Notes: generated by a model from the letters alone, not told the origin. Positions 1 through 13,300 are shown, counted from the stretch's first letter. The stretch is 64,000 nucleotides of DNA from Acanthornis magna (GCA_036785705.1 JAWUZG010000159.1:6095001-6159000), one strand, 5' to 3'. Translations and numbers: made by a program.

Positions 1-110
1 AGCTGCCCAGGCTGCAGTGCCTGCAGCACATCCTCCCCACAAGGACCCACCTGGTCTGAAGGTGAATTTCTCATTGTGGAGGTGAATTTCTTGTGCTGAG
101 CTGCAGAACT

Positions 111-251
111 GAACATTTCAGTTAACTGAATATTTCAAATATTTCAGTTAACTGAATATTTCAAATATTTCCGTTAACCGAATGTTTCAAATATTTCAGT
201 TAACTGAATATTTCAAATATTTCAGTTAACTGAATATTTCAAATATTTCCC
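111..251. repeat. 26-bp tandem repeat, about 5 copies
   Basis: The unit GTTAACTGAATATTTCAAAT plus ATTTCA repeats at 26-bp spacing (121, 147, 173, 199, 225). Each unit holds the palindromes CAGTTAACTG and AAATATTT. The third copy has three substitutions. AT-rich minisatellite, no gene. The following 270 bases up to the first LTR look single-copy. Confidence 0.9.
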
Positions 252-524
252 CAGCTTTAATTTTTCCATGATTATCCAAGTAGTGCTTGCCTTGAAGCTT
301 CCATCAAGCATCACACCTTCCCCATAATGACAAACAATCTACAGGAGCTATTTGTCTGTGCTTGTTTCTGTTTCCTCTTGGACTGTGCCACCAACACCAG
401 GTGGACACTGAGGAGTTTTTGTGTGACCAAACCAGAAACATTTGCTCGTGATTTATACATTCAAAGCTGACAAAAGCACTCCCAGCACCTGTCAGTGAGC
501 GGAGCAGTCCCTGCTGGAGGTCTG

Positions 525-803
525 TGTAGTTGCACTGTTTTAGAAATCTTTCTCTTCTTTCTCAGGGAGAATAGAGATAAGCTGCATTTTTGTACTTTCT
601 TAATCTCTGTGTTTGGTACTAGGTGTTGTATAGCTGTGACCAATGGTTTTAGGAGGTGGATTCCCTGCTGACCAATAGTTACCAGATTATTAATGGATAT
701 ATAAAGAAGTTTCTGTAAATAAAGTTTCTCCTTTCGCCATCTTGGGTCCACCTGCCTGCTTCCTCTGCCAGCTCCTGCGAATCTCAGGAAATCTAAACCC
801 ACA
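525..803 (+). mobile_element. Solo LTR, family 1, copy A
   Basis: A 279-bp element begins TGTAGTTGCACTG and ends AAACCCACA, flanked by a perfect 6-bp target-site duplication GGTCTG (519-524 and 804-809). Inside are a CCAAT (671), a TATA box (697-706), AATAAA (718-723) and CGCCATCTTGG (735-745). A 6-bp duplication is typical of class II (ERVK-like) endogenous retroviruses. No internal retroviral sequence adjoins it, so it is a solo LTR left by recombination. Confidence 0.9.
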
Positions 804-1397
804 GGTCTGTGCCTGTGTCAGCACAGCCACCGTGGATGCACTGATGGTGCTTGGCAGGAACCTGAAAACAACTTCTCCTTGCAAACATTGTGTTGTGTTG
901 TGTTGTGTCCTTATTGCCTCCTCCTGCTGCAGCTGCTGGGAGGGAGATCTGTGCCGCTGACAGTGGGGGTGAGGGAATGAAAAAAACACTCCATCGTTTT
1001 GTGTCAGCAGGCCCCAGGGAAATAAAGAACTGAGTTTTTGAATTTTGAATTTTTGGTGTCTCCTGACTGTTCTGCTCTGCAGTTACATCCTCATCCCTGT
1101 AGCAGAGAAATGTCTTCGTAAAACAGGAATTCATCTCCTGGGGGACAGGAAACTGAGTGAGAAGAGAGGGAAGCATCAAGGAGTCTGCTAAAAGAGGGGG
1201 CGTGTTCTTTTATGATCTGTGGAATTTTTGAGCTGTCCCTTATCTCTATTTTAGCTCTTTCCGGTCCTGATGTGGAGCTGCTGATCCTTGCCATGGGCAT
1301 GGCAGGAATTCTGACACCCCCGAGCAAGGGTGGGCTGGGAGCAGCTCTGCTTCCCCAGGAGGATCTAACCCTTGGAGCTGCTCTCAGGTGGAGTTCC

Positions 1398-1800
1398 TGC
1401 AGTCAGGGAATTCCTGGGGTTGGAAAAGACCCCGAAGAACATCAAGTCCAACTGTAACCCCAATGTAGTTGCACTGTTTTAAAATCTTTCTCTTCTTTCT
1501 CGTGGAGAATAGAGATAAGTTGCATTCTTGTGCTTTCTGATCTCTTTGTTTTGGTACTGGATGCTCTAGCGTTGTAACCAATCGTTACAGGGGGTGGAAA
1601 AACTGTCGACCAATAATTATTAGATTATTAATGAATATATAAAGAAGTTTTTGTAAATAAAGTTTCTCTTTTCGCCATCTTGGTGCTGCCTGCCTGACTT
1701 CCCTGCGAGCTTCTGCGAATCTCCATGAATATCAGAAAATCAGAGCAACATCCCAACACTGGGGTCCAGCTCTAAACATCAAACACCACAAAGCCCTGGG
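1398..1800 (-). mobile_element. CR1 3'-end fragment, split by an LTR
   Basis: Positions 1398-1463 (GGGGTTGGAAAAGACC, then ATCAAGTCCAACTGTAACCCC) match the antisense 3' end of avian CR1 retroposons. The match appears to resume after 1750 (CCCAACACTGGGGTCCAG). LTR copy B is inserted between. Right limit uncertain. Confidence 0.6.
1464..1750 (+). mobile_element. Solo LTR, family 1, copy B
   Basis: A 287-bp member of the same family as 525-803, from TGTAGTTGCACTG to CAGAGCAACA. Flanks CCCCAA (1458-1463) and TCCCAA (1751-1756) form a target duplication with one mismatch. Its 3' end (GAATATCAGAAAATCAGAGCA) differs from copy A and matches copies D and G, which defines a second subfamily. It lies in a CR1 fragment and 660 bp from copy A, but separate duplications show two independent insertions. 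Confidence 0.85.
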
Positions 1801-2247
1801 AAGGGGCAGGAAAATGATTCTGCAGTTTCTGAGGGGCTGGAGAGGCCTCTTGCTTTGGGCACCTCCGCTTGCTCTAACAAAAGGAATGCTCCTGCAGCTC
1901 CTCTGGAAATGAGCTCCCTCGAGCCCCTGTGGGAATGGGCAGCTGGAGCAAGGCACTGAGGAAAACAGGCCTCAGGTAAATTCAGCACGAAATATTCACC
2001 ATGAGTGGCACAAGCCTTCCTCCTTTAACCTATTTAATGCAATTCTCGGATGTGATGTTTGGAGCACAAATCACAAGCTCCTGTGTTGTTCATTTCGAAA
2101 AGTCTCATGGAATTTGGGAAAAAGTGTACAGAGTCTTCTTTTGACCACAGAAATAGCAGGATCTTTCCATCCTTTCTTCCTTTTATTATCTCGAAAAGAA
2201 AAAAAATCCCTTTCCAGTGCATTATGGCAAACTTTTAAGTGACAGCA

Positions 2248-2569
2248 TGTGGGAATCGTAGGCACATAGTGAGAGCTACTCTTCTGTGAGAGCAGTTTGT
2301 TGTTCCAAATTCTCCCAGTGGCTCTCTGGTTCAAAACAAGCAGGAATTCATGAACAGAGATAGCCAACTTCATGCAGGTGGTGTTTTCCCAAGATGTTGT
2401 TCTGGCCAATGACACTGTGGGGTGGTGAATTGAGAGCCAATGGATGTGCGACATGGAAAGTTAGAAAACAATATAAAAAGGCTTTGGAAAATAAAGAATT
2501 CTTCCTTTTCTCTGACCAAGAAGCTGTTGTGGTGAACTTTTTTTTTGTGTGACCGTCTCAACAGCGACA
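2248..2569 (+). mobile_element. Probable solo LTR, different family
   Basis: TGTGGGAATCG to AACAGCGACA, 322 bp, with AATATAAAAAGG (TATA-like, about 2469) then AATAAAGAATTC (about 2490), the same promoter and polyadenylation arrangement as the other LTRs here. Flanks ACAGCA (2242-2247) and GCAGCA (2570-2575) agree at 5 of 6 bases. No second copy in the window, so the limits rest on the TG..CA ends only. Confidence 0.5.
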
Positions 2570-2575
2570 GCAGCA

Positions 2576-5500
2576 TCTCTGAAGTGAAAATGTGACCAGG
2601 TTTCACAGCCAGAGTAGAATGGAATAGCTGGAGTGACTCTTGCCATTGTTCAGAACACCACTGCGAGCCCCACCGCTGGTTTTTCTGCTTTGCAGGAGCC
2701 CCCCAGAGAGAGGACAATCACCTGTTGTCGAGGAGGAGCACATTTCCTAACGAGAGCAGCGGAAGGAGAGGCACGGATCTGGAATTGTGACAGCGTGTGA
2801 CAAACGAGAGCAGCCAGGGGACAACCGATGCACGAATCTGCTTCCCGAGGGAAGCACGGGGAAGGTGCCATTGGCATCATCCAGCACAACAAAAGCAGCA
2901 GGGAAAGAAACCTCTGATGGGTACAAGAAATGCTGATGCGCTGGAAGAGTCTTTCCTCTCATTCATTCTCTTTGGACACTTTTAATGACCTCGGCCATCA
3001 GCTGCTGGCAGTTTAATTTTATTTGGAGAACGTCAATGGAGAATTCCGGGTGGAAATATTTGCATTTTAGCAAGCACGCTGTGGGGGGAATGGGCCACTT
3101 GTGTTGCTGTTGTGGCTTCTAGCAAGTCCCACACCACTGCTTCTCCCGGGGGCAGCAGGCTGAGCCCCCTGGGAAGCCCTGACAGATTTTTGGGGCAGTT
3201 TTTGGAGTCCAAGTGACGTTCTCAAGCATTTTGGTTGCTGAAGTGGGCCAGTGTAACGAGCCAGGGCTTGCAGCACTTTTCAGATGGGAAAACCCCTGCC
3301 AGTAGCTCACAGTAGGGCATCAAGAAAGCTTTAATTATCATGTGCTTGACTGTAAGAGGCAACTGATTTGTAATTTGTCTTGGGTTTGTGGTTTGGTTTG
3401 GGTTTGGCTTTTAATAAGGAATTTCTCTAATTGCCATTTAATGGGCACTGTTCCATCCAATGCTTCAATTTTCCCACTTGAGGGACTCTTCCCTTCGTGG
3501 TGTCTTTTTAAAAGTAAGTTTTTTGTTGAGGCAAGATTTGTGATGAGCCATAATCTTCCTCCCTCAAAAGAAAGCAATTATTCAGCCAAAACATGTCCAC
3601 TTTGGTGATTATGTCAATGTGTCACTTCCTGCTGGGTATTAAACTGTATTATTCCTGGAGTCTGAACTGGGAATATGATTAATAACAGCTTCTGATACTG
3701 AAGATAGCAAATGAAGGCCGAGTAATAGTAATTTTTCATTTGAATCGCAGCCAAATTGGCTGTTTTGCAGTACTTGTCTATGGCAATTATTTGTTGTTTT
3801 GCTTCCTAATGCTGATTTCCTTGCAGAGTTTATCAGCATGAACTTCAGGGAGGCACTGGCACATTGTTTGTGTCTATAAACACTCGTGGCCAGGTGGGGA
3901 AGGCAGCCTGAGCTGCTGATTAGATCTGTTTGAATCTGCTTCTCTCCTTCCAGGCTGAGCAATCCCAATTCTTTTAGCCTTATCCCAGTTTTCTTTGCCT
4001 TAAATTTGGCCCCAGCTCATCTTTAAATGCACAGAGAAATTAAAAGGGAGAAAAAGAATTTAAAAAAAAAAAAAAAGAGTTGCCTTTGTTTTCCAATTTC
4101 TCCAGTTGTATTTGTAGTTCCACAACATAAAATAAAAATCCTAAGGTTGGATTAAGTTGATAGAGTGAGATTAAACTTCCCTCCAGAAGCAGGCACTGTT
4201 CATCTTTCTAAGTAAATTATAAATCACTTTGTGCCAGTTTGTCTTCAAATGACCCTTGGAAATGTGTGGATCTCCTTTGGTTGTCACTTTTTAATTGAAA
4301 CTAGCTGGGGGTAAGGCAGGCAGCAGGACTGAGAGTGCCTAAATTCTTATTAAACAACGCAAACAAAAACCACTTTCACATGTGCAAGGAACAAATGTGA
4401 CTGCAAAAAACAGTTTATTCCAGATTTTCTAGGAGCTATCAGCCACTTATTCAAAGTGTGTCTCCGCAAGGAAAATGAAACATGGCTTGTACATATAAAT
4501 GCATCTATATATGTATCTATATAAATATAAATACATCTATAACTCATGATGACTGAAGTTCTGAACAAGCTGCAATTTTTTACTGTCACCTACTAATTGC
4601 AGGGTGTGAAAATACCCATTTTGGCCACTCAGACCCTGTGAATGTGCAGCCAAAGTGGGTGTGATTGATTGCACAGGGTCCAGCACTCTGGACAAGGCGC
4701 TGTTGCATTCACAAAGGAAACAAAATGATGGTGGAAATTTATGTATTACAGCATTAACGTGAGCATGCTAAGCAATTTTTTGGGAACAATTAGAACTTTT
4801 CAATCAGAAAAGGCTTTTTTCTAGACTTTTCTCCCTTACAGAAATCACTTTTTGCTTTTAACACATGCTCACTGATTATGCAGATGGCTTAATGACCTTG
4901 TGTTGGTTGCTGTTTCAATGTGGGGACTCATTCTTAGTTAATTCCATCTTCTCCGCTATTCAGAAAATCTGATTGCTCCGAGTTCTTTGATGTGGTGGTT
5001 TTGATCCTGCAGGGCTCACTGTTCACAGAGCTGTCTTAATGCACTGATCTCTTCAGAAAAAGTAATATTAAAGCTCGTGTTGCACGTCCTGCTCTCCCCA
5101 GCTCCCAGCAAAGCAAACAAGTGGGCAGTCCAGCGGTGATTTAATTTTCCAAACAGCGATGTTTGTGCATATGCCTCAGAAGTTATTTGCCTTTTCTGAT
5201 CAGCTGTTGGACGACAAATGGGCAGTAATTATCACATTAGAAGGAAAGTATTACTTCAGGATAGCTGAATAATTTTTCATTAAGGAGAACTTCCAAAGGG
5301 ACAGCATTTAAGAAAACAAAACACAAAAATGTCACACAACTCCAGCTATCCCAGGGAATTCTGCTCCCCGAGCTGTTCCAATCTGGAAAATGCTGTTCCC
5401 TGGGCTAAATATCCTCCCTGCCAACTCTTCAGTTTCGTTATTTGACTTTGATGAGGGCGTGGGGTCCCCTACATATTTTCTAATATCTCCCTTGCGGGAT

Positions 5501-7489
5501 GAAGACTCCTGAGCAGCAGGTTTTGGTGGCTGAATAAGAACTCCTGCTCCTGGAGGAGGGAGCAGCAGCAGGGAGGGATGCAGGGGATCCTTCTGTCCAT
5601 GGCATCACTAAAGTCTCATTCTGCTCTGTAATGAGGGGAAGGCAAAGCCTTTCCTCAGTTTTCCTGAAGCAAAGCAAACCGGAGGTGTCCAAGAGGATGT
5701 TCAACACCTCTTCACATCTTGCTTTTCACATAATAATTGAGCTGGGTTTGAGTATTTCTCCTACGTTCAGCCTGACAGTAATTTAACAGCTCTTAGATTC
5801 TGGCAAGGAGCTGCACTCAGGTCAAAAGATGATATTTAAAATCCTGCCTGTCTGAGAAATAATTAGTTCCATTTTGAGGGAGAGGATTGATTTGCTCTGT
5901 GCTTGTGCTATCACACAGAATTCAGATATCTGCTAGATTAACGTTGTTACTTGCTCTTGGTTGCTTTAAATGTCTGTATTTCGGAGGCTTTAAGTTATAA
6001 AGGATTATTTGGTTATTTATCATTTAACCCTTCCAAGTGCAATACTTTTTCAGCCAGCACAAATTAACGATACCAAAGCAGAGAAGCCAAAGCCACAGGG
6101 CAAAATTCTCAGCTATCTTTTGGAGGTTTTCTCTCTCTGTGCCTTTGGGAATGAGTGGCTGGGACTAATTCCCATCCAACCAACTGGAGGCTGGATAAAA
6201 TCACATCAAGTCTTGCTAGCAGAGCAGGGTGGAGGTGAATGTTCCCCTGTCTCATTTCTGTGTTTGCCTCTGGAAATAGCTGAGCCCGGGAAGTGCAGCT
6301 GCTGTAGATTTTTTTGTCAGCCAGCACAGGAGGCATTTTAATACAAGAGACAAAACCCTTTACAAGGAGAAGTCACAGTGACATGCCAGCTCCTGGTGAA
6401 ACTGCAAAATAAACGAGCAGAGAGGGTAGGAATCTAATCCAAACCAAGTTAAGGCAATATGATATGAGAAAAGAAAGCAGTTAATTTAAACTCGGGGAAC
6501 ATAATGTTTTTCTACTCGATGAATTGAAAAGAATATTCTTTTAAAAAGAATATTTGGTCACTTGTGTGTGCCCCATCTGGTTCCATGTATGCCTGGTTTA
6601 ATTTCAATAGATTTGGTACCTATTTACTACCCACTCACAGAAATTCTGAAAAAGAAAGAACTGCAATCTTTTGTCTCTTGATAAAAATGTACTGTCCTGT
6701 GATAATTGGCTTGTTTCCAATGTCGTTCTCATTTTTCCAGCTTATGAGTTAAAAATTAGGGGTTTGTAGTTATTAACTTTGTAACAGAATTCATGACCTG
6801 TCTGGTTCCTGTTTTAAAGAGACGTTTCTTATGATCAAAAGAATAGATTTTGGGCGATAACAATGTGATAGACTTACCAAATTGCATATCAGATCATCCA
6901 CAGTAAGGCTAAACTCCATGAATCAGTGATGGAAACAATGTTCTGTTATTACACCCACAAGTCCACTTGTACCTGTTCTCAGTTGGATATCACTTCAGTC
7001 TCAGCTCCTCTTAGCTAGTAAAAGGCAGAAAAGCTGTGGTTTTTGAGCTAAATGCAGGTAGCGCAGGAGAACAATTGCTCATTAGTAAAAGCTTTTTTCC
7101 ACTGGAACTTGCAGCTGTCCCTTTGTCTAGAAATACTCACAGTTCCTAATTTAACATTTTAGCAGTGCACATTTTCCTGCTGCTTCTCATTTTAATCAAA
7201 GGGAGCTTCTTTGATTTCATAACGAATCCACTCTGGGGTCTTACTGACTGACTGCCTTTACCTGAGTTGATTTCAATGTTTACTTCTCCAAAGCAGATTT
7301 GCCAAGAGGAAGTTGCTCAGAGTTACTCCGGGGCACACATCTGCATTTTTGGGAATAATGACACTGCAAAAAGTGAAGCCACAGAGTTGTAGGTTTATTT
7401 ATGGAATGGCAGGTTTGTGCCAGGTGCACACATGGATTATTGATTTTTAAATTTTTTTAGACTTCATCCTGGCATTATCAGGGAAGCAC
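2576..7489. other. Non-coding flank, mostly single-copy
   Basis: No exon-like reading frame or RNA gene was seen. The sequence is AT-rich and largely unique, with a poly-A run at about 4058-4076 and a short CR1-like remnant near 3945-3995 (CCTTCCAGGCTGAGCAATCCC). It could hold conserved non-coding elements; that would need alignment with other birds. Confidence 0.6.
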
Positions 7490-8527
7490 TGCCAAACAGT
7501 ACTTGAGGAATGGGGGAATTATTAATGTCATGATTACTACTGCCAAATAGTACTTAAAAATGGGGGAATTATTAATGTAATGATTACTATTGCCAAATAG
7601 TACTTAAAAATGGGGGAATTATTAATGTACTGATTACTACTGTCAAATAATACTTAGGGAATGGGGGAATTATTAATGTAATGATTACTACTGCCAAATA
7701 GTACTTAAAGATGGGGGAATTATTAATGTAATGATTACTACTGCCAAATAGTACTTAAAAATGGGGGAATTATTAATGTAGTGATTACTATTGCCAAATA
7801 GTACTTAAAGATGGGGGAATTATTAATGTAATGATTACTACTGCCAAATAATACTTAAAAATGGGGGAATTATTAACGTAGTCATTACTACTGCCAAATA
7901 GTACTGAAAAATGGGGGAGTTATTAATGTAGTGATTACTATTGCCAAGTAGTACTTAAAAATGGGGGAATTATTAATGTAATGATTACTATTGCCAAATA
8001 GTACTTAAAAATGGGGGAGTTATTAATGTAGTGATTACTATTGCCAAATAGTACTTAAAAATGGGGGAATTATTAATGTAATGATTACTACTGCCAAATA
8101 GTACTGAAAAATGGGGGAATTATTAATGTAATGATTACTACTGCCAAATAATACTTAAAAATGGGGGAATTATTAACGTAGTCATTACTACTGCCAAATA
8201 GTACTGAAAAATGGGGGAGTTATTAATGTAGTGATTACTATTGCCAAGTAGTACTTAAAAATGGGGGAATTATTAATGTAATGATTACTATTGCCAAATA
8301 GTACTTAAAAATGGGGGAGTTATTAATGTAGTGATTACTATTGCCAAATAGTACTTAAAAATGGGGGAATTATTAATGTAGTGATTACTACTGTCAAATA
8401 GTACTGAAAAATGGGGGAATTATTAATGTAGTCATTACTACTGTCAAATAGTACTTAGGGAATGGGGGAATTATTAATGTAATGATTACTACTGCCAAAT
8501 AGTACTTAAAAATGGGGGAATTATTTA
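7490..8527. repeat. 50-bp satellite-like tandem array, about 21 copies
   Basis: The unit, about TGCCAAATAGTACTTAAAAA then TGGGGGAATTATTAATGTAA and TGATTACTAC, recurs every 50 bp from the first TGCCAAACAGTACTTGAGG to ATGGGGGAATTATTTAT. Copies differ at a few fixed positions (TAGTACT/TAATACT, AATGTA/AACGTA, GGAAT/GGAGT). Positions 7811-8090 and 8111-8390 are identical, a 300-bp (six-unit) higher-order repeat. Confidence 0.95.
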
Positions 8528-9765
8528 TCTGTTGAGTTCCATTTGAGTACCAGCAGCCCTGGGTGCAGGGGACAGAGTGAGAGCTGAGCAGAGCTCAGGG
8601 CAGGGCTGGCGAGGGGCACGGAGTGGCAACCAAAGAGCCAAAGCAGCATCTCCCAGCCCCCTGTGGCCTGCTGGGATGGGCAGCACAACTGTCTCCATGA
8701 GCTTAACCAAACTTGAAAGTTGATTTGAGAGAATTGTAGCCGATTCTGCTTTAAAAAAAAAAAAAAAAAATCAGTTTCAGCGTTTCTCTAGTGGTCGCTG
8801 ATGGGCATTCTGCCCCTCTGTGCTGTTCCCTTCCCCTGGAACGGAATGTTCAGGTCACAGCATGATGCAGGTATTGGTATTCTCCCTTGATTTGTGCTTT
8901 TAAACAGCCCCTGCTTTCATTAGTTTGGTCCTGAGACAGACAGTTGTCCTTCAGGAGAAATAGATGGTCTGTTACATAAACAAGGAGATAACGCAGCTCA
9001 CTTTATTGTGACAGCAGCGCAGTGCTTGGTGTAATTTTTGTACATCGAGTTACATATGCAAATCCATTAATTACTTTCATAAAGATAAATTTACTGCATG
9101 CCTCATGCTTGGTCCTGCCTCCTTTTTTTTTGGTTTTGCCAAAAGCTTTGGATGCCCAAGCCCACCTCAGTTCCTTTCATGCAGAGAAATTTGAAAATGA
9201 AAGATTATATTTATTTACTGGCCCTGTACCATTTCAAAAGTTGAAATTACGAGTCCTTGATTTAGATTTAGACCTTTCCAAGTACACGCTGTACGATTTT
9301 AAGATTACCAAAGGCAAATCTCTTCACAAGTAGCACATAATTGACTGTACGTAGAGGCAATAAAAGGCTACAAGTACAAGGTCTGGTGTTTTGCCCAAGA
9401 GAAGAATAAGCTCAGACTCATTTTGAGTGAGGAGTGTTTTGTGAAGAGGTACTTTGGTCTGGAGGCTGAAGACAGGAGAAACATGTAGGCTCTGTGAAAT
9501 CAGCCAGGAGCAGGGGTGAAGCCTGTCCTAATCAGCTGCAGACTCTTGATTTCACACTCCTTGTCTCCTGGCTGGCACCAAAGGCATCCATGCTCAGAAC
9601 TTGCCCTGTCCCCCAGCTCGCACATCCTGCATGCCCCAGGGCTGTCGGGCATAGCTGCTCAGGCTCTGCCTCCCCTCCAGCCTTCTCCTGCTGCTCTCTG
9701 AGGTGTTTGTCCTGCTGCTGAGATTTCCCTCTGCCCTGCACGGGCAGGATTTGTGAGGATTCCTT
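8528..9765. other. Non-coding, nothing recognised
   Basis: Single-copy sequence with a poly-A tract near 8752-8770. Short open frames here (for example 9022-9333) have no domain, splice context or codon pattern that supports a gene. Confidence 0.5.
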
Positions 9766-10335
9766 GCTGCTATGGGATCGTGGGATGGTTTGGGTTGGGA
9801 GGGACCCTAAAGCCCTTCCAGTGCCACCCCTGCCATGGCAGGGACACCTCCCACTGTCCCAGGCTGCTCCAAGCCCTGTCCAGCCTGGCCTGGGACACTG
9901 CCAGGGATCCAGGGGGAGCCACAGCTGCTCTGGGAGTTCCATCCCAGCCCCTCACACCCTCCTGTGGTTAGAGATTTCCTGAGATTCGCAGGAGCTGGCA
10001 GAGAAAGCAGGCAGACGAACCCAAGATGGTGAAAGGAGAACTTTATTTACAAAATACCTCTTTATATATCCATTAATAATCTAGCGACTATTGGTCAGCA
10101 GGGAATCCACCTCCTAAAACCATTGCTCACAGCTATACAACACCTAGTGCCAAACACAGGGATTGAGAAAGTACAAAAATGCAGCTTATCTCTATTCTCC
10201 CTGAGAAAGAAGAGAAGGATTTCTAAAACAGTGCAACTACACCCTCCCAGGGAGGAATTCCTTCCCAATATCCCATCTAACCCTGCTCTGTTTCAGTCTG
10301 GATCCATTCCCCCGTGTCCTGCCACCCCGTGATGC
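9766..10335 (-). mobile_element. CR1 retroposon 3' end, interrupted by an LTR
   Basis: 9766-9962 (GGATGGTTTGGGTTGGGAGG, CCATGGCAGGGACACCTCCC, CCAGGCTGCTCCAAGCCC) is the antisense 3' end of an avian CR1 element. It resumes at 10242 with CCCTCCCAGGGAGGAATTCC and ends near 10335. LTR copy C sits between, so the LTR is the younger insertion. Confidence 0.85.
9963..10241 (-). mobile_element. Solo LTR, family 1, copy C
   Basis: Reverse-strand copy of 279 bp, the same length as copy A, with a perfect 6-bp target duplication CCCTCC at 9957-9962 and 10242-10247. The TATA box and AATAAA are readable on the minus strand. It splits a CR1 element, which dates it after the CR1. Confidence 0.92.
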
Positions 10336-13300
10336 TGTGGATAGCTCCAGGTCTCCCAGGACTTGGGCACTCTTCGATTCAGATTTTCTCTGGTACCTCA
10401 GAGGCGATGGCATCACTGATAGGGATGAAGAGGCCTCTGCCTGAGCCTTTCCACCACTGCAGAAAAATCCAACTCTGTCAGTCTCCCACTATTTCAAGTT
10501 TAGGAAGGTCAAGGTCTATGAGGTTGAACAGAAATCCACTGTCCCTCACTGACGTAAAGATGAAAAGACTCCTCAGTCCCTAAGCAAGTTATTTATTAAA
10601 AAATCACGTTCGTTCTCTACTTCTTCCTGAATACAGAATTCTGTGTGACTCCTCACCTTGACAAAAGTAGCAATTAGGTAAAACCATTTACCAGGCTCGG
10701 TCTGAGCAGTCCCTGCCAGCTCCCTGTGGAGCTGAGGATGGAAGCTGTTCTGGCACAGATCTGGGGCAGCAATGGCCTCATTGGACTGTGGCAGTAGAAG
10801 AACCTGATGTTCTCCTGATGTAGAGGAACTTCCCTTCGTGCAGCACCACCTCTTTGAGTGCTCAGCACGATGCAGGAAGGTTTTATAACAAGAGAAAATG
10901 AGTTAAATGCGCTTGGAGCCAAAGAGGAGCTGCGATGAGCCTCAGCTGGGTGTGAGTGGCGCAGGAAATGCTCTGCTCCCCATGCCCTTATTCCAAACCC
11001 CACCTGCAGGTGGGACTTACATTCCAAATCGCACACCTCAGGGTGCCCTGGAGCAGCTCCAAGTCCTGCAAAGCCTCCTGGCCAGCTCTGGAAGGGGCAG
11101 TGGGGACCCCTGAGGAAATGAGGGTTCAGAGTCCCTCGCTGCCTTTTCTCCGCGCAGCAATAACTGATGACAGTGACCCCGAGCTGCAGCTCCTCGTGCT
11201 GAGATTGTCAGGCCATGGCCCCTCTGCCGAGGTTATTTCTGGGCACAGCTGGGGTGGAGAGATGCTGCAATCGCTCCCTGACCCCTCGGATAATGTGGGA
11301 TTGCATGGAGGGGGAATAGGAATGTGCAACAGCACAGTTCTGCTCTTGGATTTGTTCTGAAGTTGGATTTCTCTGCTGCTCTGCCTCACCTGCACTATTC
11401 CTCTCTGAATATGTAAGTCTAAAGAAATGTTCATTCTCAGGATGTCTGTCTGTGCTTAAATATTAATTCAAGCTAAGTCAGTGAGTTTAAATAGCTGAAA
11501 GTGTTTCTGTTTCTCTGTGTGTGTGTTTATTTAAAAAAACCCCAAGTTTTCATGCTATTCATTTGAATTCTATTCACTGTTACATCAATAAATAGCTGTT
11601 TATACTATTTATATGTTAATGCAGAATAGTCTCACGTCCATCCCATTTGGCCTCTGGCTCTGCAGTTCAATTGCTGTTGGATTAACCCCGGTGTTCATCC
11701 TTTTAATTGCAGCAATTATCTCACTCGTGTTGGGAGTGCTGTGCTGCCTGTGTTCCCTTGCAGTGGATAAGGGCTGCTCTCTGTATTTTAATTTTCTCTC
11801 GAATGCTCATTCGTGGCCTTGAATCAGCAGCAGAAACAGAACAAACCCAAACTGCATCAGCGAGGCTTGCAGGTGGATTCTGTGTTTGTATCTAACAGAG
11901 AGAGTTGGAGCAGCAGAATCACGGATTTATAGATTTTCTAAGTAAATTTCCAGCAGTGTTTTTCTTCGTAATCACAAGAGATAAATAACCTCAAATAAAA
12001 ATGATATGATTTTTCATAAATAAACAGGAACCTTGGAAATTCCTAAATGCTTAGGGCAGGCACTCAGCTGTGGGGTTATGGAGATATCAGATTAATTTTT
12101 TTACCAGACAATAAATTTCTCTCCATCACCATCCCAGAACAAGGAGATTTCTCCCATTCTTATTCAGAGTCATCTAAATGAACAAGAACAAGTGGATCTA
12201 CTTGTCACGAGTGTCTTCAGAACGATGTGAACATTGTATAAATTTATCTTAACTCTTTGAAATCCTGGTTCAAGTCTTCCTGGCTCTGGCCCCGAGACCA
12301 ACACAGCATTGCCCAAACACCAAATTTACATTTTCCATTGTATGGTTTCTGTTTCAGAGGCATTTCTCACTGTCCTGTGCTGTCCAACCCTCTGGTGTCA
12401 GGCAGATTTGGGGATATTTGTGTCATGGGATGGAAAATGTGCCTTTTGCTCCAAGCAGTGCCAAGAGCAAGGGCCTGTGTTGGGGCTTGGCCCAGTGATT
12501 TTTGGTTGATTTTAGGTTCTGTTTCTGAGAGTGAAGAATGAGCAGAGCCCTGCGTTGCAATTTAAAATGCTTTTGAAATATAGAATGACTGTGACGAAGA
12601 ACAAAAAATGTTGCTTTTCCAAGTGGATTTAAAGCATGAAAAGCTGTGTTTTTCTCTTTGGAGTGACTCTCTGGAGCTTGTTTTCATTCCTGGGTGTCCT
12701 GTCTGGCGGAGTTGTGACCCATTCCCTGCCAGCCCAGGGAGTTCCCCTTGGAAAAAAAAATAAAATTCCCCTGGCCTTAAAAATCTGCTTTCTCCTCCAT
12801 CCTCAATTCCTCTGCCCACTTAATGGACATTTTTAACTGAACCACTTAAAAACAAGGCCATGTTTGAATCTTTTAAGGTTTAACCTCCAGAACTGAGCTG
12901 AAGAGCTCATCTGAAAGTTCTGCACAGAGATATTTATGGACAGGAATTTTGATGAGTCTTTGCACTGCTCTTCAAAGCAAACCGTGGTCCCCACCTAGAC
13001 TTCAACAAACAGAAACATCTTATTTCAGTGAAAAATAAGGAAGGTATTTGTACTAATGCCCCTAAGAATGACTTGGTTTGACTGCAGAATTCTGTGCCTG
13101 GACTTTATTTGCCCATTAAGACAAGTGCTGTCCATGATAAAATATTTAGACATTTATTGATGGGGAAATTGCATGCATAGTGCTGAATTTAATGTGAAAG
13201 AAACAAATCTGTGTGTAATTTGCAGAATACGCTGTGTTTAGTTGACTTAGCAGGAGAGCTCATGCTCCGGTGAATCCAAATATTTGTCTTAAATATATGA

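Noticed and set aside
525..1750. Full-length small retrovirus between LTR copies A and B
   Set aside because: The two LTRs belong to different subfamilies, each has its own target duplication, and the 660 bp between contains a CR1 fragment rather than retroviral sequence.
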